A DNA stretch of 43,040 bases from a virus, in the IMG/VR virus record IMGVR_UViG_3300036791_000455, positions 1-43,040 of that record; one strand, written 5' to 3'. Below, piece after piece: positions 36,574 through 43,040 of this stretch; position 1 is the first letter of the stretch; every line of letters begins with the position of its first letter. The position numbers and the translations under genes were made by a program. The notes under the pieces are model-generated. The model had not been told where the DNA came from, made no database searches, and saw nothing but the letters and a program-made list of their open reading frames with translations.

Positions 36574-37448
36574 TGCACGGGAAGGGCCAGACCGGCTTCA
36601 GCTTTGCCAAGCACCAGGAGATCGAGCGGCTTGCCCAGAGGCAGGCCAGCATCGCAGCGCGCTTTCTCGCGCCGGGCGCGCGGGCTGACATCATCGACAT
36701 AAACGCGGCTGACGGCGAGGGCGTGGACATCAGCGACGCCCGCTATCCGCTGCTGCCGCTGGAAGAGAATGGCGCGCTCAGCCGGCCGACGCCTCGGATC
36801 GCTGCCGGGATCGCTGCTGGCCTGCTCAACCGGGGCGTCGATGCGCGTGTGTGTCTCTGCGAGCGAAGCAGTGAGCTGCGCGGCAGGCTGCAAGAGGCGC
36901 TGCCTGAAATCCGCGAGCAGACCCAGTGGACCGGCCCCTGTCAGATACTCCGGAACAACTCGCAGATTTTGCAGTGGTCGGAGGGTGCCGACTACACGCT
37001 GGTTTTGGCTGATCCCAATGGGCCGGCTGACGCAGCGGTCGATGTTCTCGCTCATCTCAACCGGCTGTCTCGGCGCTGTGATACCTTCATCCTGGTAAAC
37101 GAAACCGGGATCGCCCGGCCGGCCGGTCTCAAGGGCGACACGCCGCGCACGCGCGCCGCCAAGGAAGCCGGCGAGCGTTACCGAGCCCACCTGGAGCCGC
37201 GATTCTGGCTCGAAACCCTACGCCGCCGCTACGTTCTCCAGCGCCTCGTTCCTTTCGAGGGGCGGGCCATGAGAGGGAGACTTTTCCTTGCCACCAACTT
37301 TTTCGGTCGTGACCGACCGCGCGGCTACGCAGCATTCGAGTCCGCAATGGATGGCGCTCGGCTGCTTGACGCCCCACCCGGCAAATCCGCGCATCGCACC
37401 GCGCCAGGAGGTCGTGGATCAGATCGCCAGCCAACTTTCGGCTGGTGA
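36573..37448 (+). CDS. TcmP-like Rossmann-fold protein (three-Cys-motif partner)
   Basis: 291 residues from ATG 36573. RADIIDINAADGEGVDISD (about 38-56) resembles a SAM-binding glycine loop, VCLCERSSELRGRLQEAL puts an acidic residue (Glu97) after the second strand, and YTLVLADPNGPADAAVDVL has the DPNG turn. This order suits class I methyltransferase-like proteins known as TcmP, partners of the three-Cys-motif (Gp37/Gp68) proteins, and exactly such a protein is encoded next. The last ~55 residues read over the 5' end of that gene (161-bp overlap) and may be a lost-stop extension. Enzymatic activity is unproven. Confidence 0.65.
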   Translation: MHGKGQTGFSFAKHQEIERLAQRQASIAARFLAPGARADIIDINAADGEGVDISDARYPLLPLEENGALSRPTPRIAAGIAAGLLNRGVDARVCLCERSSELRGRLQEALPEIREQTQWTGPCQILRNNSQILQWSEGADYTLVLADPNGPADAAVDVLAHLNRLSRRCDTFILVNETGIARPAGLKGDTPRTRAAKEAGERYRAHLEPRFWLETLRRRYVLQRLVPFEGRAMRGRLFLATNFFGRDRPRGYAAFESAMDGARLLDAPPGKSAHRTAPGGRGSDRQPTFGW

Positions 37449-39078
37449 GTTCGACCCGGCGCACGCGCTGATCGTTCGCCCCTTCGCTGGCTCCTGGCAG
37501 ATCGTCAGCGGTCACCATCGCGCGTTGGCGGCTCGTCAGGCTGGCTTGACGCAGGTGCCTTGCTGGGTGCGCGAGCTGGACGACGAGGCGGCTTACATGC
37601 TGCTGGCGACCTCGAACGCCCAGAGCGAGTTGACGCCTATCGAGCGCGGTCGCCATGCGCTCGCCAGCGGCCTGGACGTGACGGCCTACGCCGCCAGCGT
37701 GGGTCGCGTGCAGATAACCGTCTACCACGAGGTTTATGCCGCTGAAGTAAGCTTGGCAGTTTCCTACGTAGGAAATGAAAACTACTCGCAACTGGTGGCA
37801 GTCCACGCTGCGCCTCGCTGGTTGTGGGGTGCGCTGGTCGCGGCGCTGGTCGCGGGCGGCTGGAGCGTTGAGCAGACCCGCAGGCGCGTCGCGGAGGTGA
37901 AGGGCGTCGATGCGCCGGCCTATCTCGATGTCGCCGAGGGAGTCGTCGCTGGGACCATCAAGGCCAGCGACATCGCGCGGGTTGTGCGCGCCGAGGCGAC
38001 CACCCGCGCCGAGATCGAGCAAATCCAGCGCCAGCTCGGCCAGGAGATCACGCCGCTGGAGATCGAGGGGCGCTATGGCTGCGCCGACGCGCTCGACTAT
38101 CTGGCCGCCGCGCTGGTGCCCTGGCGCGCAGCTCGGGATCATGCCGACCGCGCCGAGCGCGATACGCGCCGGCAAGCCGAAGAGGTCCAGGCGCGAGCCG
38201 TGCGGTTGCGCGAATACTGCTCTCTGGACGAGTGGCGAACGCTCGACGCCGCCACCCGCGCGGCGATCCTGTCGCCCGAAGGCATCGTGCCGACCGCCTT
38301 CATCAAACAGGACAGCAAAGCCATCGAGTGGGCCATGTGGTCATGGAACCCGATCACCGGCTGCGAGCACGACTGCTCGTATTGCTACGCTCGCGAGATC
38401 GCCGAAAGCTCCGACCGCCGCTCGGCCTTCCCCAACGCCTTCCGACCGACCCTGAAGCCGCGCGCCATCTACGCGCCGCGCAACATGAAGCCGCCGAAGG
38501 CTGCCGAGGCTGACGCCCGATTCCGCAACGTGTTCCTAGGCTCGATGGCGGACGTTTATGGGCGCTGGGTGCCGCGAGAGTGGATCGAGACCATCCTGGC
38601 CGAGTGTCGGGCGGCGGACGCCTGGAATTATCTCTGCCTGACCAAGTTTCCCAAGCGGATGGCCGAGTTCGAGGTGCCCGAAAACGTCTGGATGGGCGCG
38701 ACGGTCGATCTTCAGGCGCGGGTGAAGGTGACCGAGGAAGCGTTCGCCAATGTCCGCAGCAAGGTCCGCTGGCTCTCGTGCGAGCCGCTGATCGAGCCGC
38801 TGCGATTTCAGCATCTCGACCGCTTCGATTGGATCGTGATCGGCGGCGCGAGTCGGACCAGCAAGACTCCGAAGTGGACGCCGCCATTCGGCTGGATCGT
38901 CGATCTCGTCACCCAGGCGCGCGACGCCGGCCTCAAGGTCTACTTCAAGAGCAATCTGTTCGATGGCAATCCGCGCATCCTGGAGCTGCCGTTCGATGCG
39001 CCGGTTGAGCCCGATCCTCGTGAAGCGCCCGCTGTCTTTCACTATCTGAAGGGCAGCGCATCGCCAGCTCGGGGATGA
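37288..39078 (+). CDS. ParB-domain / Gp37-Gp68 three-cysteine (radical-SAM-like) fusion
   Basis: 596 residues from TTG 37288 (ATG 37351 is an alternative inside the domain). Residues 20-125 form a ParB-like domain (LTPHPANPRIAPRQEVVDQI, QIVSGHHRALAARQAG), followed by HTH-like helices to ~240 and a linker. From ~340 a DUF5131/Gp37-Gp68 domain follows: WAMWSWNPITGCEHDCSYCY with Cys359, Cys363 and Cys366 (CX3CX2C, the usual radical-SAM cluster motif), NVFLGSMADVYG, RVKVTEEAF and WIVIGGASRTSKTP. A DNA-bound radical enzyme acting on bases or photoproducts is plausible. Function is not established. Confidence 0.85.
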   Translation: MPPTFSVVTDRAATQHSSPQWMALGCLTPHPANPRIAPRQEVVDQIASQLSAGEFDPAHALIVRPFAGSWQIVSGHHRALAARQAGLTQVPCWVRELDDEAAYMLLATSNAQSELTPIERGRHALASGLDVTAYAASVGRVQITVYHEVYAAEVSLAVSYVGNENYSQLVAVHAAPRWLWGALVAALVAGGWSVEQTRRRVAEVKGVDAPAYLDVAEGVVAGTIKASDIARVVRAEATTRAEIEQIQRQLGQEITPLEIEGRYGCADALDYLAAALVPWRAARDHADRAERDTRRQAEEVQARAVRLREYCSLDEWRTLDAATRAAILSPEGIVPTAFIKQDSKAIEWAMWSWNPITGCEHDCSYCYAREIAESSDRRSAFPNAFRPTLKPRAIYAPRNMKPPKAAEADARFRNVFLGSMADVYGRWVPREWIETILAECRAADAWNYLCLTKFPKRMAEFEVPENVWMGATVDLQARVKVTEEAFANVRSKVRWLSCEPLIEPLRFQHLDRFDWIVIGGASRTSKTPKWTPPFGWIVDLVTQARDAGLKVYFKSNLFDGNPRILELPFDAPVEPDPREAPAVFHYLKGSASPARG

Positions 39079-39082
39079 GCAG

Positions 39083-40831
39083 GTGGCCGCGCTGATCATC
39101 GAGGATGTCTGCGCCAAACTGGGCGGCCGCCTGACCCACGACAACAAGGGCCGCCGCGTGATCCGTTGTCCTGGCCCTGGCCACTCGGCGCGCGACGAGT
39201 CGCTGTCGGTCTGGGTCAGCGACGACGAGCCGGACGGGTTCGGCGTGCTGTCGTTCGCCGACGCCGACCAGGACATCAACGGGGTTCGCGACTGGGTGCG
39301 CCAGCAGCTCGGGCTTCCGGCCTGGAAGCCGAACGGCAAGGGCAACCACGGCCAGCCGAACGACCCGCCCGTGGCGAAATATACCTACTGCGACGCCGAG
39401 GGTGGGCCGGTGCTGACGGTCACTCGGACCAAGGCCAAGAAATTCTATCAGCAGCGCCCGGACGGACTCGGCGGCTGGACCTGGGGCGGCATCGATACCC
39501 GCCTCAAGGTGCCGTTCATGTTGCCAGAGCTGATCGAGGCCGTGGCGATGGACAAGCTGGTGTTCGTCGTCGAGGGCGAGAAGAGCGCGCTGGCGCTGAT
39601 CGAGCGCGGGATGATGGCGACGTGCTCGCCCGGCGGCGCAGGCAAGTGGCCGGCGCATTTCGCCAAGTGGTTCGCAGGCGCGCGGGTGATCGTGCTGCCG
39701 GACAACGATGCGCCAGGAGAGACGCACGCCGCCCAGGTCGAGGCGAACCTGACCGGGGTGGCGGCCAGCGTGCTGGTGCGTCGTCTGCCCGGTCTGAAGC
39801 CAGCCGGCGACGTGTTCGACTACCTCCTGGCCGGCGGCGATCCGGCCGAGATCGAGCACCTGCCAGCCGGTGCGCCGACGCGCGGCCACACCGCCGCCCA
39901 GCTCTGGGACATGGCGTTCCCGCCGATCAAGTTCGCGGTGCCGAACTACATCGCCGAAGGGCTGACGCTGCTGGCCGGCGCACCGAAGCGGGGCAAGAGC
40001 TGGCTGGCGCTCGATCTCTGCGTGACCATCGCCATCGGCGGCTGGACGCTCGGCGATCAGAAGTGCCACCAGGGCGACGTGTTGTATTGCGCGCTGGAGG
40101 ATAGCCCGCGCCGCATGAAGCAGCGCCTACGGACGTTCTGCCGGGCTTCGCAGACGCCGCCGATGCGGCTGACGATCTGGTACGGGGCCGATCTGCCGAG
40201 GCTGGGCGACGGTTGCGAGGAAGCCTTGCGCGAGTGGATCACTAGCATGGCCGAGCCGCGTCTGATCGTCATCGACACGCTGAACTACATCCGCCCGGAG
40301 CGGATTCGCGACGAGGACCCGTACAGCTACGACTACCGCTCGGCCATCGGCCTGCAGCGGCTGGCCGCCGAGTTCGGCATCGCGATCATCCTGGTCCACC
40401 ACACCCGGAAATCACCGAGCGACGACTACCTGGAAAGCGTCAGCGGCACGAACGGATTGACCGGCGGGTCAGACGCCGTGGTCGTCCTGGAGCGGCAAGG
40501 CGACGGCTCGACGGTGTTCAAGGGCCGGGGCCGCGATATCGAAGAGTTCGAGCTGGCCACGCGCTTCGACAAGGACGAATGCCGGTGGCGCGTGCTGGGC
40601 GAAGCGGCGGAAAACAAGGTGACGGAAAGCCGGTCGAAAATCCTGAAGCACATGCGCGAGGCCGGCTGGTTTCTGACGCCCGCCGAGATCGCCGCCCAGA
40701 CCGGGCTGCGCCGCAGCGTCGTCGATCAGCGCCTGTTTCACTTGGTCAAGGCCGGCGAAGTAATCCGCAGCGGACGGGGCAAGTACGGCCTCCCGGAAAT
40801 CAAGATCGACGGCGGCAAGGACGATGATTAG
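39083..40831 (+). CDS. Primase-helicase: TOPRIM domain plus RepA-like AAA ATPase
   Basis: 582 residues from GTG 39083. A CPGPGHSARD zinc-like N-terminus lacks two Cys. TOPRIM motifs are FVVEGEKSALALIERG (Glu164) and VIVLPDNDAPGE (Asp207, Asp209). The RecA-type ATPase has GAPKRGKS (Walker A, 299-306), RLIVIDTLNYI (Walker B, Asp398) and AIILVHHTRK. A winged helix (SKILKHMREAGWFLTPAEIA, LRRSVVDQRLFHLVKAGEVI) ends the protein. It would unwind and prime phage DNA. The repeat cluster immediately downstream (40855) could be its origin. Confidence 0.9.
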   Translation: MAALIIEDVCAKLGGRLTHDNKGRRVIRCPGPGHSARDESLSVWVSDDEPDGFGVLSFADADQDINGVRDWVRQQLGLPAWKPNGKGNHGQPNDPPVAKYTYCDAEGGPVLTVTRTKAKKFYQQRPDGLGGWTWGGIDTRLKVPFMLPELIEAVAMDKLVFVVEGEKSALALIERGMMATCSPGGAGKWPAHFAKWFAGARVIVLPDNDAPGETHAAQVEANLTGVAASVLVRRLPGLKPAGDVFDYLLAGGDPAEIEHLPAGAPTRGHTAAQLWDMAFPPIKFAVPNYIAEGLTLLAGAPKRGKSWLALDLCVTIAIGGWTLGDQKCHQGDVLYCALEDSPRRMKQRLRTFCRASQTPPMRLTIWYGADLPRLGDGCEEALREWITSMAEPRLIVIDTLNYIRPERIRDEDPYSYDYRSAIGLQRLAAEFGIAIILVHHTRKSPSDDYLESVSGTNGLTGGSDAVVVLERQGDGSTVFKGRGRDIEEFELATRFDKDECRWRVLGEAAENKVTESRSKILKHMREAGWFLTPAEIAAQTGLRRSVVDQRLFHLVKAGEVIRSGRGKYGLPEIKIDGGKDDD

Positions 40832-40854
40832 CACAACCGATCCGTGCCAGATGT

Positions 40855-41016
40855 CCAATCTTACGACACCCCTCGGAAACACCCTGAAAATGGGGGTCGT
40901 AAGATTGCTCGTAAGATTGGGAAACTCTAGCAGCAACAGATGGTTAGCTCAGGTTTTCGGGTCAATCTTACGATCTTACGACCCCTTATACGCGCGCGCG
41001 AGGCGTAAGATTGGGC
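40855..41016. repeat. Repeat cluster B: CGTAAGATTG iteron-like elements, candidate origin
   Basis: Inverted and direct copies: CAATCTTACGAC at 40856-40867, TCGTAAGATTG at 40897-40907 and 40909-40919, CAATCTTACGATCTTACGAC at 40963-40982, and GCGTAAGATTGG at 41002-41013. The stretch is AT-richer than its surroundings and lies just after the primase-helicase gene. It overlaps a short open frame (40824-41048) judged doubtful. Iterons of this kind usually bind a replication protein or repressor. Confidence 0.75.
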
Positions 41017-41044
41017 GAAATACAGCGCCAGGGTTGCCGGAACC

Positions 41045-41173
41045 ATGAACGACGACAACAAGCCGACTCCCCGCTTCAATTTCTTCCAGACGGTCGCGTT
41101 GGGGCTGTTTTGCTGGGCTGTTGTCTGGGTCGCCGTACTGGTCATTCTCGCCGTGTCCGGTGTGAGCCGATGA
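41045..41173 (+). CDS. 42-residue single-pass membrane protein
   Basis: Reads MNDDNKPTPRFNFFQTVALG, then LFCWAVVWVAVLVILAVSGV and SR. One clear transmembrane helix (about residues 16-38) with a charged N-terminus. Its stop overlaps the next ATG (ATGA), so translation is coupled. Short anchors of this type can be holins, antiholins or host-interaction peptides; nothing distinguishes these here. Confidence 0.6.
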   Translation: MNDDNKPTPRFNFFQTVALGLFCWAVVWVAVLVILAVSGVSR

Positions 41174-41439
41174 GCAAGCTCACCGACGATCAGATCGCGG
41201 CGGTGATCGCCAACATGGTCGAACCGGCGCGCGTGCTGGCCGCCCGCTACGGCGTCAGCGTCGCTAGCATCTACCGAGCCCGCGTCGGCACGACCGTCGC
41301 CTCGCGGCGCGTCGCCGTCGAGCGAGGCCTCACGCCCAGGCCGTGGGGTTCGCAGCCACAGAGCCGTCAGCCTCTGGGTCTATGCACGGCGCGCGACCGA
41401 GAGATGATCCGCCGCGCCGTGCAGGGCGATTCGTTCTGA
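41170..41439 (+). CDS. Helix-turn-helix protein
   Basis: 89 residues: KLTDDQIAAVIANMVEPARV, then LAARYGVSVASIYRARVGTT. The ARVLAARYGVSVASIYRAR part is a resolvase/transposase-type helix-turn-helix. The rest (VERGLTPRPWGSQPQ, RDREMIRRAVQGDSF) is short and unstructured. It is coupled to the membrane peptide before it. A transcription regulator or origin-binding protein is plausible. Confidence 0.6.
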   Translation: MSKLTDDQIAAVIANMVEPARVLAARYGVSVASIYRARVGTTVASRRVAVERGLTPRPWGSQPQSRQPLGLCTARDREMIRRAVQGDSF

Positions 41440-41538
41440 CGCGCGTGTTCAATGCCATCCCTGTCGCCAAAGGTGTTTTTTTAGGTGAGATGGTTATAAA
41501 GACGAAACTTCGTCTTTTTGGACTGGAGCTAGAAAACC
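41440..41538 (+). promoter_or_regulatory. Control region with palindromic operator, copy 2
   Basis: TATAAA at 41495-41500 is a candidate -10 (no good -35 visible). The operator overlaps it. GGAG at 41525-41528 is the Shine-Dalgarno for the TTG start at 41539. Confidence 0.55.
41498..41517. promoter_or_regulatory. Palindromic operator, copy 2
   Basis: Arms AAAGACGAA and TTCGTCTTT around AC form a perfect 20-bp dyad sharing the 18-bp core with copy 1 at 35802-35823. It overlaps the last bases of a TATAAA box, so binding would repress the gene at 41539. Confidence 0.8.
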
Positions 41539-41883
41539 TTGTCCGACCCCTACCGCTCGCAGGCAACGCGCCCCGCGCCGCGCCGCCCCAACTTCATCCC
41601 GGCGACGCCGAACTATCTCAGCTACAACTGGATCGACAAAGACCCGGATATGGAGCTGATCGTCGGCCTGATCGGCGAGAGCGGGCTCAGTCCGGAAGAC
41701 ATCGAGCAGGAGACCGAGAAGCTCGGTCACAAGGTCTCGCGCTATACCATCATGGGCTGGCTGTATAAGTCGGTCCGCCGGCCGCAAAACTACACCATGA
41801 CCATCGTCGCCCTGGCGCTTGGCTACACCAAAACCTGGGCGCGGATGGCTGAGCGCGCCCCGATCCGGCGGGTCGGGCCCTAA
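41539..41883 (+). CDS. Putative helix-turn-helix regulator
   Basis: 114 residues from TTG 41539. Basic N-terminus, then DMELIVGLIGESGLSPEDIE, QETEKLGHKVSRYTIMGWLY and NYTMTIVALALGYTKTWARM. SPEDIEQETEKLG.KVSRYTIMGWL fits a helix-turn-helix of the XRE type. An operator sits directly upstream, so the protein may control itself; it is a candidate for the missing repressor. It has no S24 protease domain. Confidence 0.6.
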   Translation: MSDPYRSQATRPAPRRPNFIPATPNYLSYNWIDKDPDMELIVGLIGESGLSPEDIEQETEKLGHKVSRYTIMGWLYKSVRRPQNYTMTIVALALGYTKTWARMAERAPIRRVGP

Positions 41884-41886
41884 CAG

Positions 41887-42777
41887 GTGGAGAACACGAT
41901 CAACCCGCTGCGCCTCGCGCAGTTCTTCGCCTTGCCCGGCGCGGCCGAGCTGGTCGAGGCGTTCTCGGCTATTCCGCCCGGCACGGTCCGGGACAGTCTC
42001 GTCAGCCATGCCCAGTCGCTCGCCCAGGCCAGCGGCTGGCGGCTTGGTCAGCCGATCCCGACACTTCCACCGGAGTCGACGCCCCCGGCCGCCAACGGGG
42101 CTCTGCAGCGCCAGGACGGCAAGGTCTGGCTGGAATGGAAGGGCGCGACGCCGCCGCCGGAAATCCGGCAAGAGTACGCGTCTGCCAGCCGGGAGGGGCA
42201 GATTGTCGAGGCGCTGCTGCGCGGCGAGAGCGTCGCCGCCGTCGCCGAGACTTTCCAGGTCCCGCGCACCGTCGTCGATAGCTTGAAGCACAAGGCGCGG
42301 CGCGAAGGCGGCTTGGTGTTCCCGAGCGACCGGCCAAGGGGCGCGAGCGGGGGCAGGAGCAAGAGCAGCAGGAACAAACCGCAATTTCGCCCAGTGCGGA
42401 TGCCGGTGCCGCCGCCGCCCTACTGGTGGGAAAACCCGGAAAGCCCGATCTGGGACAACCGATTCTTGCTGCCCGGTCTATCTGCGCCGGCCAGGGGTTC
42501 GATGGCCGCTGTCGGCCCGCTCGACCGAATGGTTTTCATGGTGATGGACAACGCCGCCACCCGACGCGGGATCACCTTGCGCGAGTACATCCGGCGGCGC
42601 AGGGAAGCAGTCCGGCTGGTGCTGAGCGGGATCAAGCCGAATGAGGCGGCGAAGCTGGTCGGCGAGACGCCGCATATCGTCTCGGCGCTGCTGATCCAGG
42701 TCGGTCACGGCATCATGGCGACCGCGCGCAGCCTGCAGATGGAACGCGCCGCCAGATCGGAGTCGAACGATGACTGA
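41887..42777 (+). CDS. DNA-binding protein with two helix-turn-helix-like segments
   Basis: 296 residues from GTG 41887. Helical N-terminus (RLAQFFALPGAAELVEAFSA), then a first HTH-like segment ASREGQIVEALLRGESVAAV, AETFQVPRTVVDSLKHKARR. A basic Gly/Ser linker follows, then a second HTH-like region near 240-275: YIRRRREAVRLVLSGIKPNE, AAKLVGETPHIVSALLIQVG. Two HTHs in tandem, located before the ParB-glycosyltransferase-terminase block in gene order, could make it a late-gene activator or a terminase-associated factor. Not recognised beyond that. It overlaps the last gene by eight bases. Confidence 0.65.
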   Translation: MENTINPLRLAQFFALPGAAELVEAFSAIPPGTVRDSLVSHAQSLAQASGWRLGQPIPTLPPESTPPAANGALQRQDGKVWLEWKGATPPPEIRQEYASASREGQIVEALLRGESVAAVAETFQVPRTVVDSLKHKARREGGLVFPSDRPRGASGGRSKSSRNKPQFRPVRMPVPPPPYWWENPESPIWDNRFLLPGLSAPARGSMAAVGPLDRMVFMVMDNAATRRGITLREYIRRRREAVRLVLSGIKPNEAAKLVGETPHIVSALLIQVGHGIMATARSLQMERAARSESNDD

Positions 42778-43040
42778 GTTGGCGCAGGCGATTCGCCATG
42801 TCCCGATGCCGCTCCATGTTGACTACCTCGCGGTGAGCGACCGGGGATTCCCGGTGCCCTGGTTCGTCGCCTGGGTGGACGGCAAGCCGGATTTCCGGGT
42901 GGCCGATCAGCGTAAGCTGGCGCTGGCGATGCGCCAGAGACGCTGCTGGATTTGCGGCCATCGTCTCGGCCGACTCGGGACCTCGGTCGTCGGGCCGATG
43001 TGCGCGATCAACCGGATCAGCAGCGAACCGCAGTCGCACC
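42770..43040 (+). CDS. Zinc-ribbon phage protein, truncated by window edge
   Basis: 90 residues visible from ATG 42770: MPLHVDYLAVSDRGFPVPWF, VAWVDGKPDFRVADQRKLAL, then RRCWICGHRLGRLGTSVVGP and MCAINRISSEPQSH. RRCWICG gives the first metal pair; relatives continue with a second Cys pair after the SH, but the window ends there. The protein shares its layout with the one at 23866-24471. Function unknown. Confidence 0.75.
   Translation, partial: MTELAQAIRHVPMPLHVDYLAVSDRGFPVPWFVAWVDGKPDFRVADQRKLALAMRQRRCWICGHRLGRLGTSVVGPMCAINRISSEPQSH

Noticed and set aside
40824-41048. 74-codon plus-strand frame over the repeat cluster, starting inside the primase-helicase end
   Set aside because: Its residues are mostly dictated by the CGTAAGATTG repeats and it has no family resemblance; kept only as a low possibility.
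41498-41520. Palindrome plus Ts read as a rho-independent terminator
   Set aside because: The stem is A/T-ended with almost no loop, the T run is short, and the same dyad at 35802 has no T run; an operator explains both.
42770-43040. Circular closure of the window, with the last gene running into the first
   Set aside because: The frames are in phase across the joined ends (a one-in-three chance), but the joined protein would lack the second Cys pair seen in its relative at 23866-24471, so sequence is probably missing between the ends.

Overview
The window is most of the genome of a temperate, long-tailed (siphovirus-type) double-stranded DNA phage, or the matching prophage. Its host is probably a high-GC alphaproteobacterium. 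The evidence is the uniformly high-GC, tightly packed coding with ATGA/TGATG stop-start overlaps, a HK97-type head, a tail module resembling alphaproteobacterial gene transfer agents (GTA-type chaperone, NlpC/P60-like peptidase, large J-type tip protein), and an integrase. No ribosomal RNA, tRNA or CRISPR array was seen. The last gene is cut by the right edge and the first may be cut by the left edge.

Layout. (1) 1-20827, plus strand: a ParB-like protein and a TET-associated glycosyltransferase (TAGT), small and large terminase, a prohead protease fused in frame to the major capsid protein, a terminator, portal, a collagen-like protein, head-tail connectors, tail terminator and tube, a tail chaperone with a -1 frameshift site, tape measure, distal tail and hub proteins, a tail peptidase, the tip protein, and an S74-chaperoned tail fibre. 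(2) 20807-27652, minus strand: a run of about 20 small genes, mostly unknown, coupled by 4-base overlaps. Recognisable members are a SLOG-like protein, a superinfection-immunity (Imm) membrane protein, a papain/C39-like cysteine protease candidate and a zinc-ribbon protein. (3) 27653-29283: a regulatory gap and a P4-type tyrosine integrase on the plus strand. (4) 29228-35558, minus strand: a recombination operon (ERF annealing protein, YqaJ/lambda-Exo nuclease, NinB, HTH proteins, YkgJ-type cysteine-cluster protein). It is interrupted by about 800 bp of strongly strand-asymmetric low-complexity DNA. (5) 35856-43040, plus strand: a Cro-like HTH protein, a RuvC-like resolvase, a TcmP-like/ParB-Gp37/Gp68 (three-cysteine, radical-SAM-like) pair, a TOPRIM primase-helicase, a repeat cluster that may be the origin, small regulators, and a truncated zinc-ribbon gene.

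How it works together. ERF plus YqaJ exonuclease plus NinB form a lambda Red/Orf-like recombination system, and RuvC resolves junctions before packaging. The primase-helicase probably starts replication at or near the adjacent repeats. Two copies of one palindromic operator, 5.7 kb apart, lie at the divergent control region (35802) and ahead of an HTH gene (41498), which suggests one repressor controls both. I found no classical S24-type CI repressor and no recognisable endolysin or holin.

The most interesting leads are: the TAGT with no visible TET/JBP partner; the TcmP-like/ParB-radical-SAM pair; the repeat family CGTAAGATTG shared by two distant loci; the paired palindromic operators; the roughly 800-bp asymmetric low-complexity tract; the protease-capsid fusion with an internal ribosome-binding site; the GGGAAAC frameshift; and a duplicated hairpin-plus-dyad intergenic element in the minus-strand accessory operon.
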